A stretch of 64,000 bases of DNA from positions 310,001 to 374,000 of the forward strand of contig NZ_AP023274.1 in the NCBI RefSeq assembly GCF_013426735.1. Reading direction: 5' to 3'. The position numbers were made by a program, and so were the translations under genes. Origin of the DNA: Agrobacterium vitis. Its GTDB lineage: Bacteria > Pseudomonadota > Alphaproteobacteria > Rhizobiales > Rhizobiaceae. The notes beneath the pieces were generated by a model. That model made no database searches and had not been told where the DNA came from. It was given only the letters and a program-made list of their open reading frames with translations. Of the stretch, positions 8,891 through 16,863 are shown piece by piece. Numbering within the stretch: the stretch's first letter is position 1; every line of letters begins with the position of its first letter.

Positions 8891-9169
8891 ATGGTGGTGA
8901 TAACGATGTCGAGCGTTGCGTTTAAGGTACTGTCGACTGTGAACGCCCCTTACGGGACGGACCTTTCGGCTGCGCAACTCGCATGCAAGATTTCCGATTT
9001 CGCGAGTGTTGAGAATTTTGATGCTTCCGCATTCTCATTCTATTCCGAAGTGAAGGCAGACCTCCAGCAACAGTTTCTGGATGAGATGGACATTGATCAC
9101 GGAGTTGCATCGGAGATCGCCCAAAAATTCTCGCAGCTTGCCGGATACCCGCTCGCCCTAGCCGCTTGA
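8891..9169 (+). CDS. small protein upstream of AbiEii-type gene, candidate antitoxin/partner
   Basis: The protein has about 92 residues and no recognised domain. It is acidic and helical in composition (SAAQLACKISDFASVENF; DLQQQFLDEMDIDHGVASEIAQKFSQLAG). Its stop falls 11 bases before the ATG of the nucleotidyltransferase gene. ATG codons at 8891 and 8906 are both possible starts. Paired position suggests a two-gene unit like the AbiEi-AbiEii type IV toxin-antitoxin systems, but it lacks the winged-helix domain of AbiEi and is much shorter. An antitoxin role is inference from synteny only. Confidence 0.6.
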   Translation: MVVITMSSVAFKVLSTVNAPYGTDLSAAQLACKISDFASVENFDASAFSFYSEVKADLQQQFLDEMDIDHGVASEIAQKFSQLAGYPLALAA

Positions 9170-9180
9170 GGGCTGGGCTG

Positions 9181-9816
9181 ATGAGCCAATGGGAAAGCCT
9201 CTTCGACCAGTGCGTGTCGATTATCAATCAGGCGAATTCGTCATTCAAAATCCTCGATAGCTGGACGTTCGGCGGAGGCACCGCTCTCATGCTCCAGATC
9301 CGCCATCGTGAAAGCTTCGACATCGATATTTTCATCGATGATCCGCAGGTCCTCCCATATCTCAATCCGACAACGCAAGGCTACACCCTGCAGGCCAACC
9401 CAGATGAATATGTTTCCGATGGGACGCATGCGCTCAAGATCGTGTTTGCGGGCATTGGTGAAATTAACTTTATTTGTGCCTCAAGCCTGACCGACAATCC
9501 GGCATCCCGTGTGACGGTGCGGGGGAGCAATGTTGATCTTGAGACGCCGGGCGAGATTATCGTCAAGAAGGTTCACTATCGAGGCGCCTCTCTTCAACCA
9601 CGCGACATGTTTGATATTGCTTGCGTCGCCAAGGCATATGGCGACACTTACGTTATCGAAGCTCTCCTGCCATTCAAAAACAAGGCCACCGCTGCCTTGG
9701 CAGTGGCGGAGCGAATGGATGCAGGTTTCGCTCGCGCGGTTATGGGAAACTTCAGTACAGAGAGGGATATGCGGATATCCCGAAAACGGCGCAGGCAACG
9801 ACAATCTCGCTTCTGA
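9181..9816 (+). CDS. AbiEii/AbiGii-type nucleotidyltransferase
   Basis: The protein has about 211 residues with the AbiEii/DUF1814 signature: TFGGGTALMLQIRHRESFDIDIFI (GG-T-L-R-S-D-D nucleotidyltransferase core, about residues 25-48), then a central beta/alpha part with ETPGEIIVKKVHYRGASLQPRDMFDI. AbiEii proteins are GTP-binding nucleotidyltransferases that act as toxins. The C-terminal 25 residues are arginine-rich (ISRKRRRQRQSRF) and look out of frame. The adjacent frame reads GYADIPKTAQATTISLLRAV, more like the family's normal end, so a frameshift near 9770 is likely and the protein may be altered. The ATG at 9181 is preferred over a TTG at 9166. Confidence 0.75.
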   Translation: MSQWESLFDQCVSIINQANSSFKILDSWTFGGGTALMLQIRHRESFDIDIFIDDPQVLPYLNPTTQGYTLQANPDEYVSDGTHALKIVFAGIGEINFICASSLTDNPASRVTVRGSNVDLETPGEIIVKKVHYRGASLQPRDMFDIACVAKAYGDTYVIEALLPFKNKATAALAVAERMDAGFARAVMGNFSTERDMRISRKRRRQRQSRF

Positions 9817-10171
9817 GAGCGGTGAGCGAGTACGCGCCAGCGACGTCGGCCACTCCTTCCTCTGCGTCCCCGCTTCCTCTGCGTCCCCGCGCTGATTTCT
9901 CAGGGGCCTGGGGAACGGTGGAGCGCTGCATTGAGGCAGGCCGCTATAGTGTTACAAGCCGGATAGGTTGGGTGCTCGAGTGCCATTTCGTTGAGCCCAA
10001 CGTGAAACCGGAAAAACCGATGCATCCACCCTCTCTATCGCGTCCGGTTAACACGGCTCGTCAGTACATTGAACAGGTTCTGCGTCAGACTTTCCATCGA
10101 AGATGCATTTCATTTGTAATCTGGCGGCCTTGTTTTATTATTTATTATTTGTGCCAAGCCCAGACACTGTT
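9817..10171. other. intergenic region, no gene recognised
   Basis: The first 50 bases may still encode the original C-terminus of the AbiEii-type protein in another frame. An 11-base direct repeat (CTTCCTCTGCGTCC) occurs near 9855-9890. No other coding or structural signal was found. Confidence 0.4.
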
Positions 10172-10223
10172 GATTTGCACTGGCAGCTGACCTTGGATCT
10201 CCGGTCAGCTGCCACATGCAAAT
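10172..10223. terminator. long inverted repeat downstream of gabT-like gene
   Basis: Inner arms GGCAGCTGACC/GGTCAGCTGCC (10182-10192 and 10203-10213, 10-base loop) are perfect. They are flanked by outer arms GATTTGCA/TGCAAATC separated from the inner stem by small mismatches. It lies about 80 bases past the minus-strand aminotransferase stop and could end its transcript, although there is no clear T-tract. It may instead be one of the palindromic elements seen elsewhere in the window. Confidence 0.45.
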
Positions 10224-10302
10224 CAATAGGCTGGGTGTTCAGTTTTCCCAAGCCAGCTCTGATCCCTCAGGCCTGAACGGGCGCCTGCCGGACATCATAG
10301 CG

Positions 10303-11583
10303 TCAACTATCCCTGGAGCAGGCGCGCAATGTCTCTTCAAGGATATCGAGCGCTTCGCTGAAGGTTTTCTCGTCGATCGTCAGGGGCGCCAAAAAGCGGA
10401 TGACATTGCCATACACACCGCAGGTCAGAAGAATCAGCCCTTTTTCCAGGGCCATGGTCCGCACCTTGTTGGTGAAATCGGCATTCGGTGTCTTGGAACC
10501 GGGCAGGTTGAATTCCACGGCGTTCATGAAGCCGGGACCGCGGATGTCGGCGATCTCAGGCACGGCATCGGATAGCGAATGAAGTCTTTGCTTAAGGCGG
10601 TTGCCGAGCGACGTGGCGCGATCTGCCAATTGCTCTTCCTCGATTACATCGAGGACGGCATTGCCGGCTGCAATGCCAATCGGATTGCCGCCATAGGTGC
10701 CGCCGAGACCACCTGGGCCCGGTGCGTCCATGATGTCCGCCCGGCCAGTGACCGCCGCGATGGGGAAGCCGCCGCCGAGGCCCTTGGCCATTGTGGTGAT
10801 ATCGGCAACGACGCCGAAATGCTCCATGGCGAAAAGCTTGCCGGTGCGCGCAAAGCCTGTCTGGACTTCATCCGCGATCAGCAGGATACCGTGCTTGTCG
10901 GCAATCTGGCGCAGCTTCTGCATGAAAAGTCGGGGTACTTCGTAAAATCCACCTTCGCCTTGCACGGGTTCGATGATGAAGGCTGCAACGCGCTCCGGAT
11001 CGACATCAGCCTTAAAGAGCTTGTCAAGCACAGCCAACGAATCCTCCACCGTCTGACCATGCAGTTCGACTGGGAAGGGGACATGGAAGACATCCGGCAT
11101 CATCGCCCCGAAGCCGACCTTGTAGGGGGTAACCTTGCCGGTCAACGTCATGCCCATGAAGGTGCGTCCATGGAAGGCGCCGGTGAAGGCAATGACCGCA
11201 GAGCGATTGGTTGCCGCCCTGGCGATCTTGACGGCGTTCTCGACCGCCTCGGCGCCGGTCGTCACAAAAATTGTCTTCTTCTCGAAATTTCCCGGCACTG
11301 CCTGGTTGAGGCGCTCGGCAAGGCGCACATAGTTCTCATAGGGGATGACCTGATGGCAGGTATGGGTGAAGCAATCAAGTTGCGCCTTGACAGCAGCGAT
11401 CACCTTGGGATGGCGATGACCGGTATTCACGACGGCGATCCCGGCCGCAAAGTCAATATAACGGCGGCCTTCGACATCCCAGATCTCGGCATTTTCGGCC
11501 CGTTCGGCATAGATCTGGGTCGTCACGCCGACGCCGCGGGAGATGGCATTCGTGCGGCGTGCCGCGAGTTGCGAATTCTGCAT
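10303..11583 (-). CDS. gabT: 4-aminobutyrate aminotransferase (class III PLP transaminase)
   Basis: The protein has 426 residues, normal for GabT. Visible motifs are VTTGAEAVENAVKIAR (PLP phosphate and cofactor stacking), FTGAFHGRT, EPVQGEGGFY, LLIADEVQTGFARTG (Asp238 and Gln241, PLP ring contacts) and TMAKGLGGGFP with the Schiff-base lysine at K267. The reaction is 4-aminobutyrate plus 2-oxoglutarate to succinate semialdehyde plus glutamate. Related omega-aminotransferases cannot be excluded. The ATG at 11583 is chosen because homologues start at this point (MQNSQLAARR). No succinate semialdehyde dehydrogenase follows. The divergent MerR-XRE-cupin gene is its probable regulator. Confidence 0.9.
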   Translation of the reverse strand: MQNSQLAARRTNAISRGVGVTTQIYAERAENAEIWDVEGRRYIDFAAGIAVVNTGHRHPKVIAAVKAQLDCFTHTCHQVIPYENYVRLAERLNQAVPGNFEKKTIFVTTGAEAVENAVKIARAATNRSAVIAFTGAFHGRTFMGMTLTGKVTPYKVGFGAMMPDVFHVPFPVELHGQTVEDSLAVLDKLFKADVDPERVAAFIIEPVQGEGGFYEVPRLFMQKLRQIADKHGILLIADEVQTGFARTGKLFAMEHFGVVADITTMAKGLGGGFPIAAVTGRADIMDAPGPGGLGGTYGGNPIGIAAGNAVLDVIEEEQLADRATSLGNRLKQRLHSLSDAVPEIADIRGPGFMNAVEFNLPGSKTPNADFTNKVRTMALEKGLILLTCGVYGNVIRFLAPLTIDEKTFSEALDILEETLRACSRDS

Positions 11584-11722
11584 TGAAAACACCTTCGAGC
11601 CTGGGGTTATCGGAAGTTGCAAGGATAATGTCGAAAAATCTCTACATTTTTTCGGTAGACTTGCAATGCCCATCACACAGCCGTTAGAAAAAACAACGCA
11701 CTTAAGTCATGCTGGAAATACG

Positions 11723-12538
11723 ATGCAAAACACCCACCTTAAAATCGCCGAGGCTGCCCGGATGTCCGGTGTTTCGCAATCGACTCTGAGGCTATGGGAA
11801 CAGCAGGGGCTGATCGAGCCAGCCCGTACGCCATCGGGGCAGAGGCTTTATGATTCTGCTGTTCTGGAGCGCATTGCCAGGATTGCCTGGTTGCGGAGCC
11901 AAAGAGGGCTGAACCCGGCTGCCATCAAAGAGGAACTGGGGAATCCTGAAACAGGCCAGAAGGGGTTAGACGTGGCTGAACCGGTGACGGACACGGCGGC
12001 AATTGGCACGAGAGTTCGGCAAATGCGCAGGCTGTCACACCAAACCCTGGACGCGGTGGCCCGGGCAACAGGAGCCTCTGTCTCGCAGCTTTCGACGTTC
12101 GAGCGCACATCTCAAGGTATTTCCATCACGGTTCTTCACGACCTCGCCAAGCACTTCGGCACGACGGTTGCCGATCTGAACGGTCATCCAATCCAGCAAC
12201 AGAGCGCGTCAGTGGTGCGTGACGGCGAGTGGATGACGTGGCCGACGACATCGATGGGTGTTTCCATCCATTCGCTTGCCGCCGGGGCGCGGCAGATGGA
12301 ATGCCATCGGTTTGATTTGGCGCCCGGCGCGTCCAGCGAAGGTGCTTACCGGCATGAGGGCGAGGAATTTATCTTCGTTCTTGCGGGAGCGCTGCAAATC
12401 GTTCTCGACGGAGACCAGTTTTATGACCTTCGGACCGGCGACAGTTTTTACTTTGAGAGCAGCCGTCCGCATTCCTGGCGCAATCCGGCGGACGTGCAGG
12501 CCACGTTGATCTGGATTAATACCCCGCCCACCTTCTAG
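11723..12538 (+). CDS. MerR-XRE-cupin triple-domain transcriptional regulator
   Basis: The protein has 271 residues and three recognisable domains. Residues 1-70 are a MerR-type HTH (IAEAARMSGVSQSTLRLWEQQGLIEPARTPSGQRLY). About 90-150 is an XRE/Cro HTH (VRQMRRLSHQTLDAVARATGASVSQLSTFE). About 180-270 is a C-terminal cupin (YRHEGEEFIFVLAGALQIVLDGDQFYDLRTGDSFYF) with the His/Glu metal-site pattern. XRE-cupin regulators are common, but a MerR HTH in front is unusual. The gene is divergent from gabT with 139 bases between starts, so it probably controls gabT, with the cupin sensing an amine or amino acid (inference). The ATG at 11723 follows a GGAAA site and begins the MerR domain. Confidence 0.88.
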   Translation: MQNTHLKIAEAARMSGVSQSTLRLWEQQGLIEPARTPSGQRLYDSAVLERIARIAWLRSQRGLNPAAIKEELGNPETGQKGLDVAEPVTDTAAIGTRVRQMRRLSHQTLDAVARATGASVSQLSTFERTSQGISITVLHDLAKHFGTTVADLNGHPIQQQSASVVRDGEWMTWPTTSMGVSIHSLAAGARQMECHRFDLAPGASSEGAYRHEGEEFIFVLAGALQIVLDGDQFYDLRTGDSFYFESSRPHSWRNPADVQATLIWINTPPTF

Positions 12539-12553
12539 TGGGGTCCTTAAGAC

Positions 12554-12600
12554 TCCGACATTTGCTCTCGAGGGTGCTGGAGACGGAGGCAAATGTCGGA
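12554..12600. repeat. inverted repeat 1 (12-bp perfect arms)
   Basis: TCCGACATTTGC (12554-12565) and GCAAATGTCGGA (12589-12600) are perfect arms with a 23-base loop, starting 16 bases after the MerR-XRE-cupin stop. No T-tract follows. It may serve as a transcript end or be a palindromic repeat element. Confidence 0.6.
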
Positions 12601-12613
12601 ATCGGACCACTGG

Positions 12614-12658
12614 TGCATCGATCCAAACTCGGCTGAAGCCTCCGTTTGGATCGATGCA
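12614..12658. repeat. inverted repeat 2 (15-bp perfect arms)
   Basis: TGCATCGATCCAAAC (12614-12628) and GTTTGGATCGATGCA (12644-12658) with a 15-base loop. It follows inverted repeat 1 by 13 bases, giving a tandem of two unrelated hairpins in the tail-to-tail gap. Confidence 0.65.
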
Positions 12659-13121
12659 TAACCAAAAGACGGGTGAACGACAGCATGAACGAAGTGAATG
12701 CGTCAGTGCACTAGGTTTCTTCTCCCTAACGGCTCTGTGACTGACTTTGTTGGCTCAAGCCCCCGTTAAAAACGGCGGGATTACCATGCACGTTGCCGCC
12801 TTTAGTTTACGATCCGCGGGTGGACCCTTTTGGGAATTCGTAACGCAGTTCACGCTACGTTGAACCTTAGCGCAGGGTTTTGAACTGCTCTTGTTCCGAC
12901 CCCATTTGTGAATGCCATCAAACTCGAGCTAACGAGTGACGTTTTCTGAAGGATGGAGTAGAAAAATCGTCGCGTGAGCGCACAAGACGTAATTATAGAT
13001 AACTTCGCGATACCATTCGTTCAACAAGGCTCGCGACGTCCGCTTTTTCTGAAATTTATGGATGCGTGGGTCTGCCCGGATTCAACGATGGTCCGTGCAT
13101 CGTTCTCTGGCTGAGGCCATG
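12659..13121. other. 463-bp intergenic region without recognised gene
   Basis: This is the tail-to-tail gap between the regulator and the HMG-CoA lyase gene. No ORF with a ribosome-binding site or a recognisable product was found on either strand. Stop codons are frequent, and the rest of the stretch looks like non-functional spacer. Confidence 0.5.
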
Positions 13122-14045
13122 TCAGCTCTTTGAACTGCCCATCAGAGCTTTTGTTACACGCGAGACATCCGTTCGTCCGGTGATGTGGCTGATCCATGCG
13201 GCAGTTTCAGCCAGTCTGGGCAGGTCTATATCACGGCACAGGCCGAGGTCTTGCAGCAGATAGACCACTTCTTCTGTCGCAACATTGCCAGCCGCGCCTG
13301 CGGCATAAGGGCAGCCGCCGAGGCCACCGACGGAGCTGTCGAACACACGGATGCCCGCATCGAGTGCGGCCTGAATATTGGCGATCCCCATGCCATAGGT
13401 GTCGTGGAAATGTCCTGCCAGCGCCGAGATGGGCGCCTCTGTCGCCACCGCTTCAATCATGCGCTTGACCTTGGCAGGTGTTCCAACGCCAATTGTGTCG
13501 CCAAGGGAGACTTCACGTGCTCCCTTTTCCAGCAAAAGACGACTGACGCGCGCGACAGCACGCGGATCAATCGCGCCCTCATAAGGGCAGGCAATGACGC
13601 AGGAAACATAGCCGCGCACCGGAATGCCCACAGCCCGCGCCGCCTCGAAAATCGGCTCGAAGCGTGTGAAGGAGTTGTCAATCGAGCAATTGATGTTGCG
13701 CCGGGAGAAGGTCTCGGAGGCAGAGGCAAACACCGCCACCTCGCGGCTTCCGGCAGCAATGGCGGCCTCGAAACCTTTGAGATTGGGCGTGAGGGCAGAG
13801 AAAGTGACATGCGAAAGCTCCGCTGCCGAGGCGCAAGCCCTCATAACATCGGTACTATCGGCCATTTGCGGAACCCATTTTGGCGACACAAAAGCGGTTG
13901 CTTCAATGTGATCAAGGCCAGCTCTGGCCAGACGTTTCACCAATTCGATCTTCACATCGGTCGAAACAATAGTGGCTTCGTTTTGCAAACCGTCTCTTGG
14001 GCCGACCTCGACAATGACGATGTTGTCGTCGCTGGTTTGGTGCAT
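13122..14045 (-). CDS. mvaB: hydroxymethylglutaryl-CoA lyase
   Basis: The protein has 307 residues of the DRE-TIM metallolyase fold. VEVGPRDGLQNE near the N-terminus carries the catalytic Arg-Asp pair. GHFHDTYGMG supplies the metal-binding HxH. The C-terminal loop SVGGLGGCPYAAGAAGNVATE contains the active-site cysteine of HMG-CoA lyases. The reaction is (S)-3-hydroxy-3-methylglutaryl-CoA to acetoacetate plus acetyl-CoA, the last step of leucine/isovalerate breakdown. The ATG at 14045 is 10 bases after the carboxylase alpha stop, so this is the last gene of the operon 18462-13122. Confidence 0.93.
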   Translation of the reverse strand: MHQTSDDNIVIVEVGPRDGLQNEATIVSTDVKIELVKRLARAGLDHIEATAFVSPKWVPQMADSTDVMRACASAAELSHVTFSALTPNLKGFEAAIAAGSREVAVFASASETFSRRNINCSIDNSFTRFEPIFEAARAVGIPVRGYVSCVIACPYEGAIDPRAVARVSRLLLEKGAREVSLGDTIGVGTPAKVKRMIEAVATEAPISALAGHFHDTYGMGIANIQAALDAGIRVFDSSVGGLGGCPYAAGAAGNVATEEVVYLLQDLGLCRDIDLPRLAETAAWISHITGRTDVSRVTKALMGSSKS

Positions 14046-14055
14046 GATCTTGTCC

Positions 14056-16044
14056 TTATGCGGCGGGCTGGAAATCAACCAGCTCTGCGCCTGCCACCAC
14101 CTGATCGCCAACCGCAAAATGGAAGCTGGCAAGCGTGCCATCGGATGGCGCAACAATTGTGTGCTCCATTTTCATCGCCTCCATAACCAGCAATGGCTCG
14201 CCCGTTTTCAAGGAGACTCCCGGTTCGGCAAGCAGCGCGATGATCGCGCCGGGCATCGGCGCGCGAAGGCCACCGCCACCACTGTTGCTGTCGGTCGCAC
14301 GTTGAAGGTCGGGCAAGCGTTCCACCAAAAAGGTTTGCCCGGTATAGAACACATGACGATGGTTCCCATCGATCATGATCGTCGCGTCGTAACGCCGCTC
14401 TCCGATCCGCACATCAAGCGCCGTTGCCGGGCCGTTTTGGCTGGCACGGCCTTGCGCAAAGGTCGATGGCTCATCCGTGCCGGACAGGGCCAGAGTCCAA
14501 CCCTCACCGGAGAAAACGGCGGTGACTGTCACCGTTTCGCCTTTGCAGCACAGCGCGATCCGGCGTTCCGCCCGGCCGGTCAGTCGCCAGCCATCAGCCA
14601 ATGCCCAAGGCGATGCAAGCTCGGCAGGAATGTCTCGCAAAAGCTCCTCCAGAGCCGCCAGATACCAGACACCGGCAGGCACGGGGGATAGGGCAAACAA
14701 TCTTTCCTGTTCGCGCTCAATCAGCCCGGTGTCGAGATCGGCCTCAGCGAAAGACGGGGTCTTTATGAGGCGGTGCAGAAAGCCGATATTCGCCGTCAGG
14801 CCAACAATCTGGATGGCACCAAGGGCTTCGCTCATGCGGTCTAGCGCTTCTTTGCGGTTTGCTCCATGCACGATCAGCTTGGCGATCATCGGGTCGTAAT
14901 GGGGTGAGATCGCGTCGCCTGCATCGACGGCGCTATCGATGCGCACATGTGCATTCTGCTCTGGCAATCCCAGATGTCGGAGGGTGCCGATGGACGGCAG
15001 AAAGCCTGCATCTGCATCCTCGGCATAGATGCGGGCTTCGATGGCATGCCCCATCAGCGGCACATCCTCCTGCCGCAAGGGCAAGGGGTGGCCTGCGGCA
15101 ACGCGCAGCTGCCACTCAACAAGGTCCAGCCCGGTCACCATTTCTGTAACCGGATGCTCAACCTGCAAGCGGGTGTTCATCTCCATGAAGTAAAAAGACC
15201 CATCGCTATTGACGATGAACTCCACAGTGCCCGCCCCGACATAGCCAACCGCCTTTGCCGCCGTCACGGCAGCAGCACCCATGGCTGCGCGCCGCTCTGC
15301 GGTCATTCCCGGCGCGGGTGCCTCTTCCAGAACCTTCTGGTGGCGGCGCTGCACCGAGCAATCGCGCTCATAAAGATGGATGCAGTGGCCACTCGAATCG
15401 GCAAAAATCTGAATTTCGATATGACGTGGCTTGAGAATGTATTTCTCGATCAGCACATGATCATCGCCGAAGGCATTGCGCGCTTCACGCTGGCAGGATG
15501 CCAGCGCATCGGCAAAATCGTCTGCGCGATCAACCCGCCGCATGCCCTTGCCGCCACCGCCTGCGGAGGCCTTGATCAATACGGGATAGCCGATGTGATC
15601 AGCCTCTCGCCGCAGCCGTGCCGGATCATTGTCCACACCGTGATAGCCGGGCACAAGCGGCACCCCGGCCTTGCCCATCAGCTCTTTTGCAGCCGATTTT
15701 GATCCCATGGCACGGATAGCAGCGGCGGGCGGCCCGATAAAGGCGATGCCATTGGCAGCGCAGGCCTCGGCAAAGTCTTCATTCTCCGACAGGAAGCCGT
15801 AGCCGGGGTGAATGGCCTCAGCACCCGTGCGACGGGCTGCGGCAAGAATGTTCTCGGCAACAAGATAGGATTCGCGCGCCGGTGCAGGGCCGATGAGAAT
15901 GGCCTCATCCGCAAGCCGAACATGGCGCGCGCCAGCGTCGGCCTGCGAATAGACGGCAACGGTGGCAATGCCCATGCGTCGTGCGGTGCGGATGATGCGG
16001 CAGGCGATTTCGCCGCGATTGGCGATCAGGATTTTCTGAAACAT
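14056..16044 (-). CDS. methylcrotonyl-CoA carboxylase-type biotin carboxylase/BCCP (alpha) subunit
   Basis: The protein has 662 residues. A biotin carboxylase occupies 1 to about 450: IANRGEIACRIIRTARRMGI, the ATP-grasp glycine loop KASAGGGGKGMR, the EMNTRLQVEHPVTE catalytic block and the C-terminal domain with GHAIEARIYAEDA. A linker domain and a biotinyl domain follow, with AMKMEH where K625 is the biotinylation site. The usual substrate is 3-methylcrotonyl-CoA, given the neighbouring lyase. Geranyl-CoA carboxylase subunits are similar and cannot be separated by eye. A GTG at 16059 overlapping the previous stop is an alternative start. The ATG at 16044 gives the canonical MFQKILIANRG. Confidence 0.92.
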   Translation of the reverse strand: MFQKILIANRGEIACRIIRTARRMGIATVAVYSQADAGARHVRLADEAILIGPAPARESYLVAENILAAARRTGAEAIHPGYGFLSENEDFAEACAANGIAFIGPPAAAIRAMGSKSAAKELMGKAGVPLVPGYHGVDNDPARLRREADHIGYPVLIKASAGGGGKGMRRVDRADDFADALASCQREARNAFGDDHVLIEKYILKPRHIEIQIFADSSGHCIHLYERDCSVQRRHQKVLEEAPAPGMTAERRAAMGAAAVTAAKAVGYVGAGTVEFIVNSDGSFYFMEMNTRLQVEHPVTEMVTGLDLVEWQLRVAAGHPLPLRQEDVPLMGHAIEARIYAEDADAGFLPSIGTLRHLGLPEQNAHVRIDSAVDAGDAISPHYDPMIAKLIVHGANRKEALDRMSEALGAIQIVGLTANIGFLHRLIKTPSFAEADLDTGLIEREQERLFALSPVPAGVWYLAALEELLRDIPAELASPWALADGWRLTGRAERRIALCCKGETVTVTAVFSGEGWTLALSGTDEPSTFAQGRASQNGPATALDVRIGERRYDATIMIDGNHRHVFYTGQTFLVERLPDLQRATDSNSGGGGLRAPMPGAIIALLAEPGVSLKTGEPLLVMEAMKMEHTIVAPSDGTLASFHFAVGDQVVAGAELVDFQPAA

Positions 16045-16055
16045 GGTTTGATCCT

Positions 16056-16856
16056 TCACCCTTCTTTCCGATCCGCGATCCAGCCGGGTTTGCGTTTTTC
16101 CAGAAAGGCCGAAAGGCCCTCGCGGGCTTCATCCGTGCCTCGGCGGGCAGCAATCCGCTCTGCCATTTCAGACACCAATGCTTCGTCGAAACGACGGCCG
16201 GAAATCTGCGTGATCAGCGCCTTCGCCTCTGTTACTGCGCCCGGTGCGCCCTTCAGCACATCGGCAACAATCCGCGCCACAGCAGCGTCAAGACCATCCT
16301 TTTCGGCAATCTCGTGCACAAGGCCCAGCGCATGTGCCTTCTCAACCCCCATCCGCTCCCCGGTGAGGAAATAGCGGCGGCACTGACGCTCCCCAATCGC
16401 AGCAGCAACCAGCGGGCTGATAACCGCAGGGATCAGCGCGAGGCGAACCTCTGAAGTGGCAAACACGGCATCGGGAGCGGCAACGGCAATGTCGCAGGCC
16501 GCCACCAGCCCCATTCCACCCCCAATCGCAGCGCCTTGAATGCGGGCAATCAGCGGTTTGGGACAATTGCGCAGTGCCATGAACATCCGCCCCATGGCGG
16601 CGGCATCCGCTGCATTGTCCGCAACGCTGGCAGCACCTTGGCGTTTCATCCACGCAAGGTCAGCGCCTGCGGAAAAACTGGCCCCACGGCCCGCCAGCAC
16701 AAGGACGCGCACGCTATCGTTTTCAGACAGCGCTTCGATGGCCAGCGTCATGTCCTCAATGAGCATCTCATCGAAGGCATTGTGCAGGTCTGGCCGGTTC
16801 ATCCACACCGTTGCGACCGCACCGTTCAATTCGAGATCAAGGGTTTTATAGATCAT
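16056..16856 (-). CDS. enoyl-CoA hydratase family, probable methylglutaconyl-CoA hydratase
   Basis: The protein has 266 residues of the crotonase fold. ASFSAGADLAWMKRQG and AAIGGGMGLVAACDIAVA form the two oxyanion-hole loops, and SEVRLALIPAVISPLV is typical of methylglutaconyl-CoA hydratases (LiuC/AtuE type), which convert 3-methylglutaconyl-CoA to HMG-CoA. The position between the carboxylase beta and alpha genes and the downstream lyase gives the substrate. The ATG at 16856 is 7 bases after the beta-subunit stop. It was chosen over a long in-frame extension that would overlap that gene. Confidence 0.9.
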   Translation of the reverse strand: MIYKTLDLELNGAVATVWMNRPDLHNAFDEMLIEDMTLAIEALSENDSVRVLVLAGRGASFSAGADLAWMKRQGAASVADNAADAAAMGRMFMALRNCPKPLIARIQGAAIGGGMGLVAACDIAVAAPDAVFATSEVRLALIPAVISPLVAAAIGERQCRRYFLTGERMGVEKAHALGLVHEIAEKDGLDAAVARIVADVLKGAPGAVTEAKALITQISGRRFDEALVSEMAERIAARRGTDEAREGLSAFLEKRKPGWIADRKEG

Positions 16857-16863
16857 GGCAATC

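Noticed and set aside
13185..14186. 333-codon open frame on the plus strand
   Set aside because: It is the antisense shadow of the HMG-CoA lyase gene. It has no domain pattern and the opposite frame has clear catalytic motifs. Similar long antisense frames at 10579-11586, 14947-15702, 16948-18009, 26813-27790, 34288-35592, 35844-37001 and 40768-41886 were dropped for the same reason.
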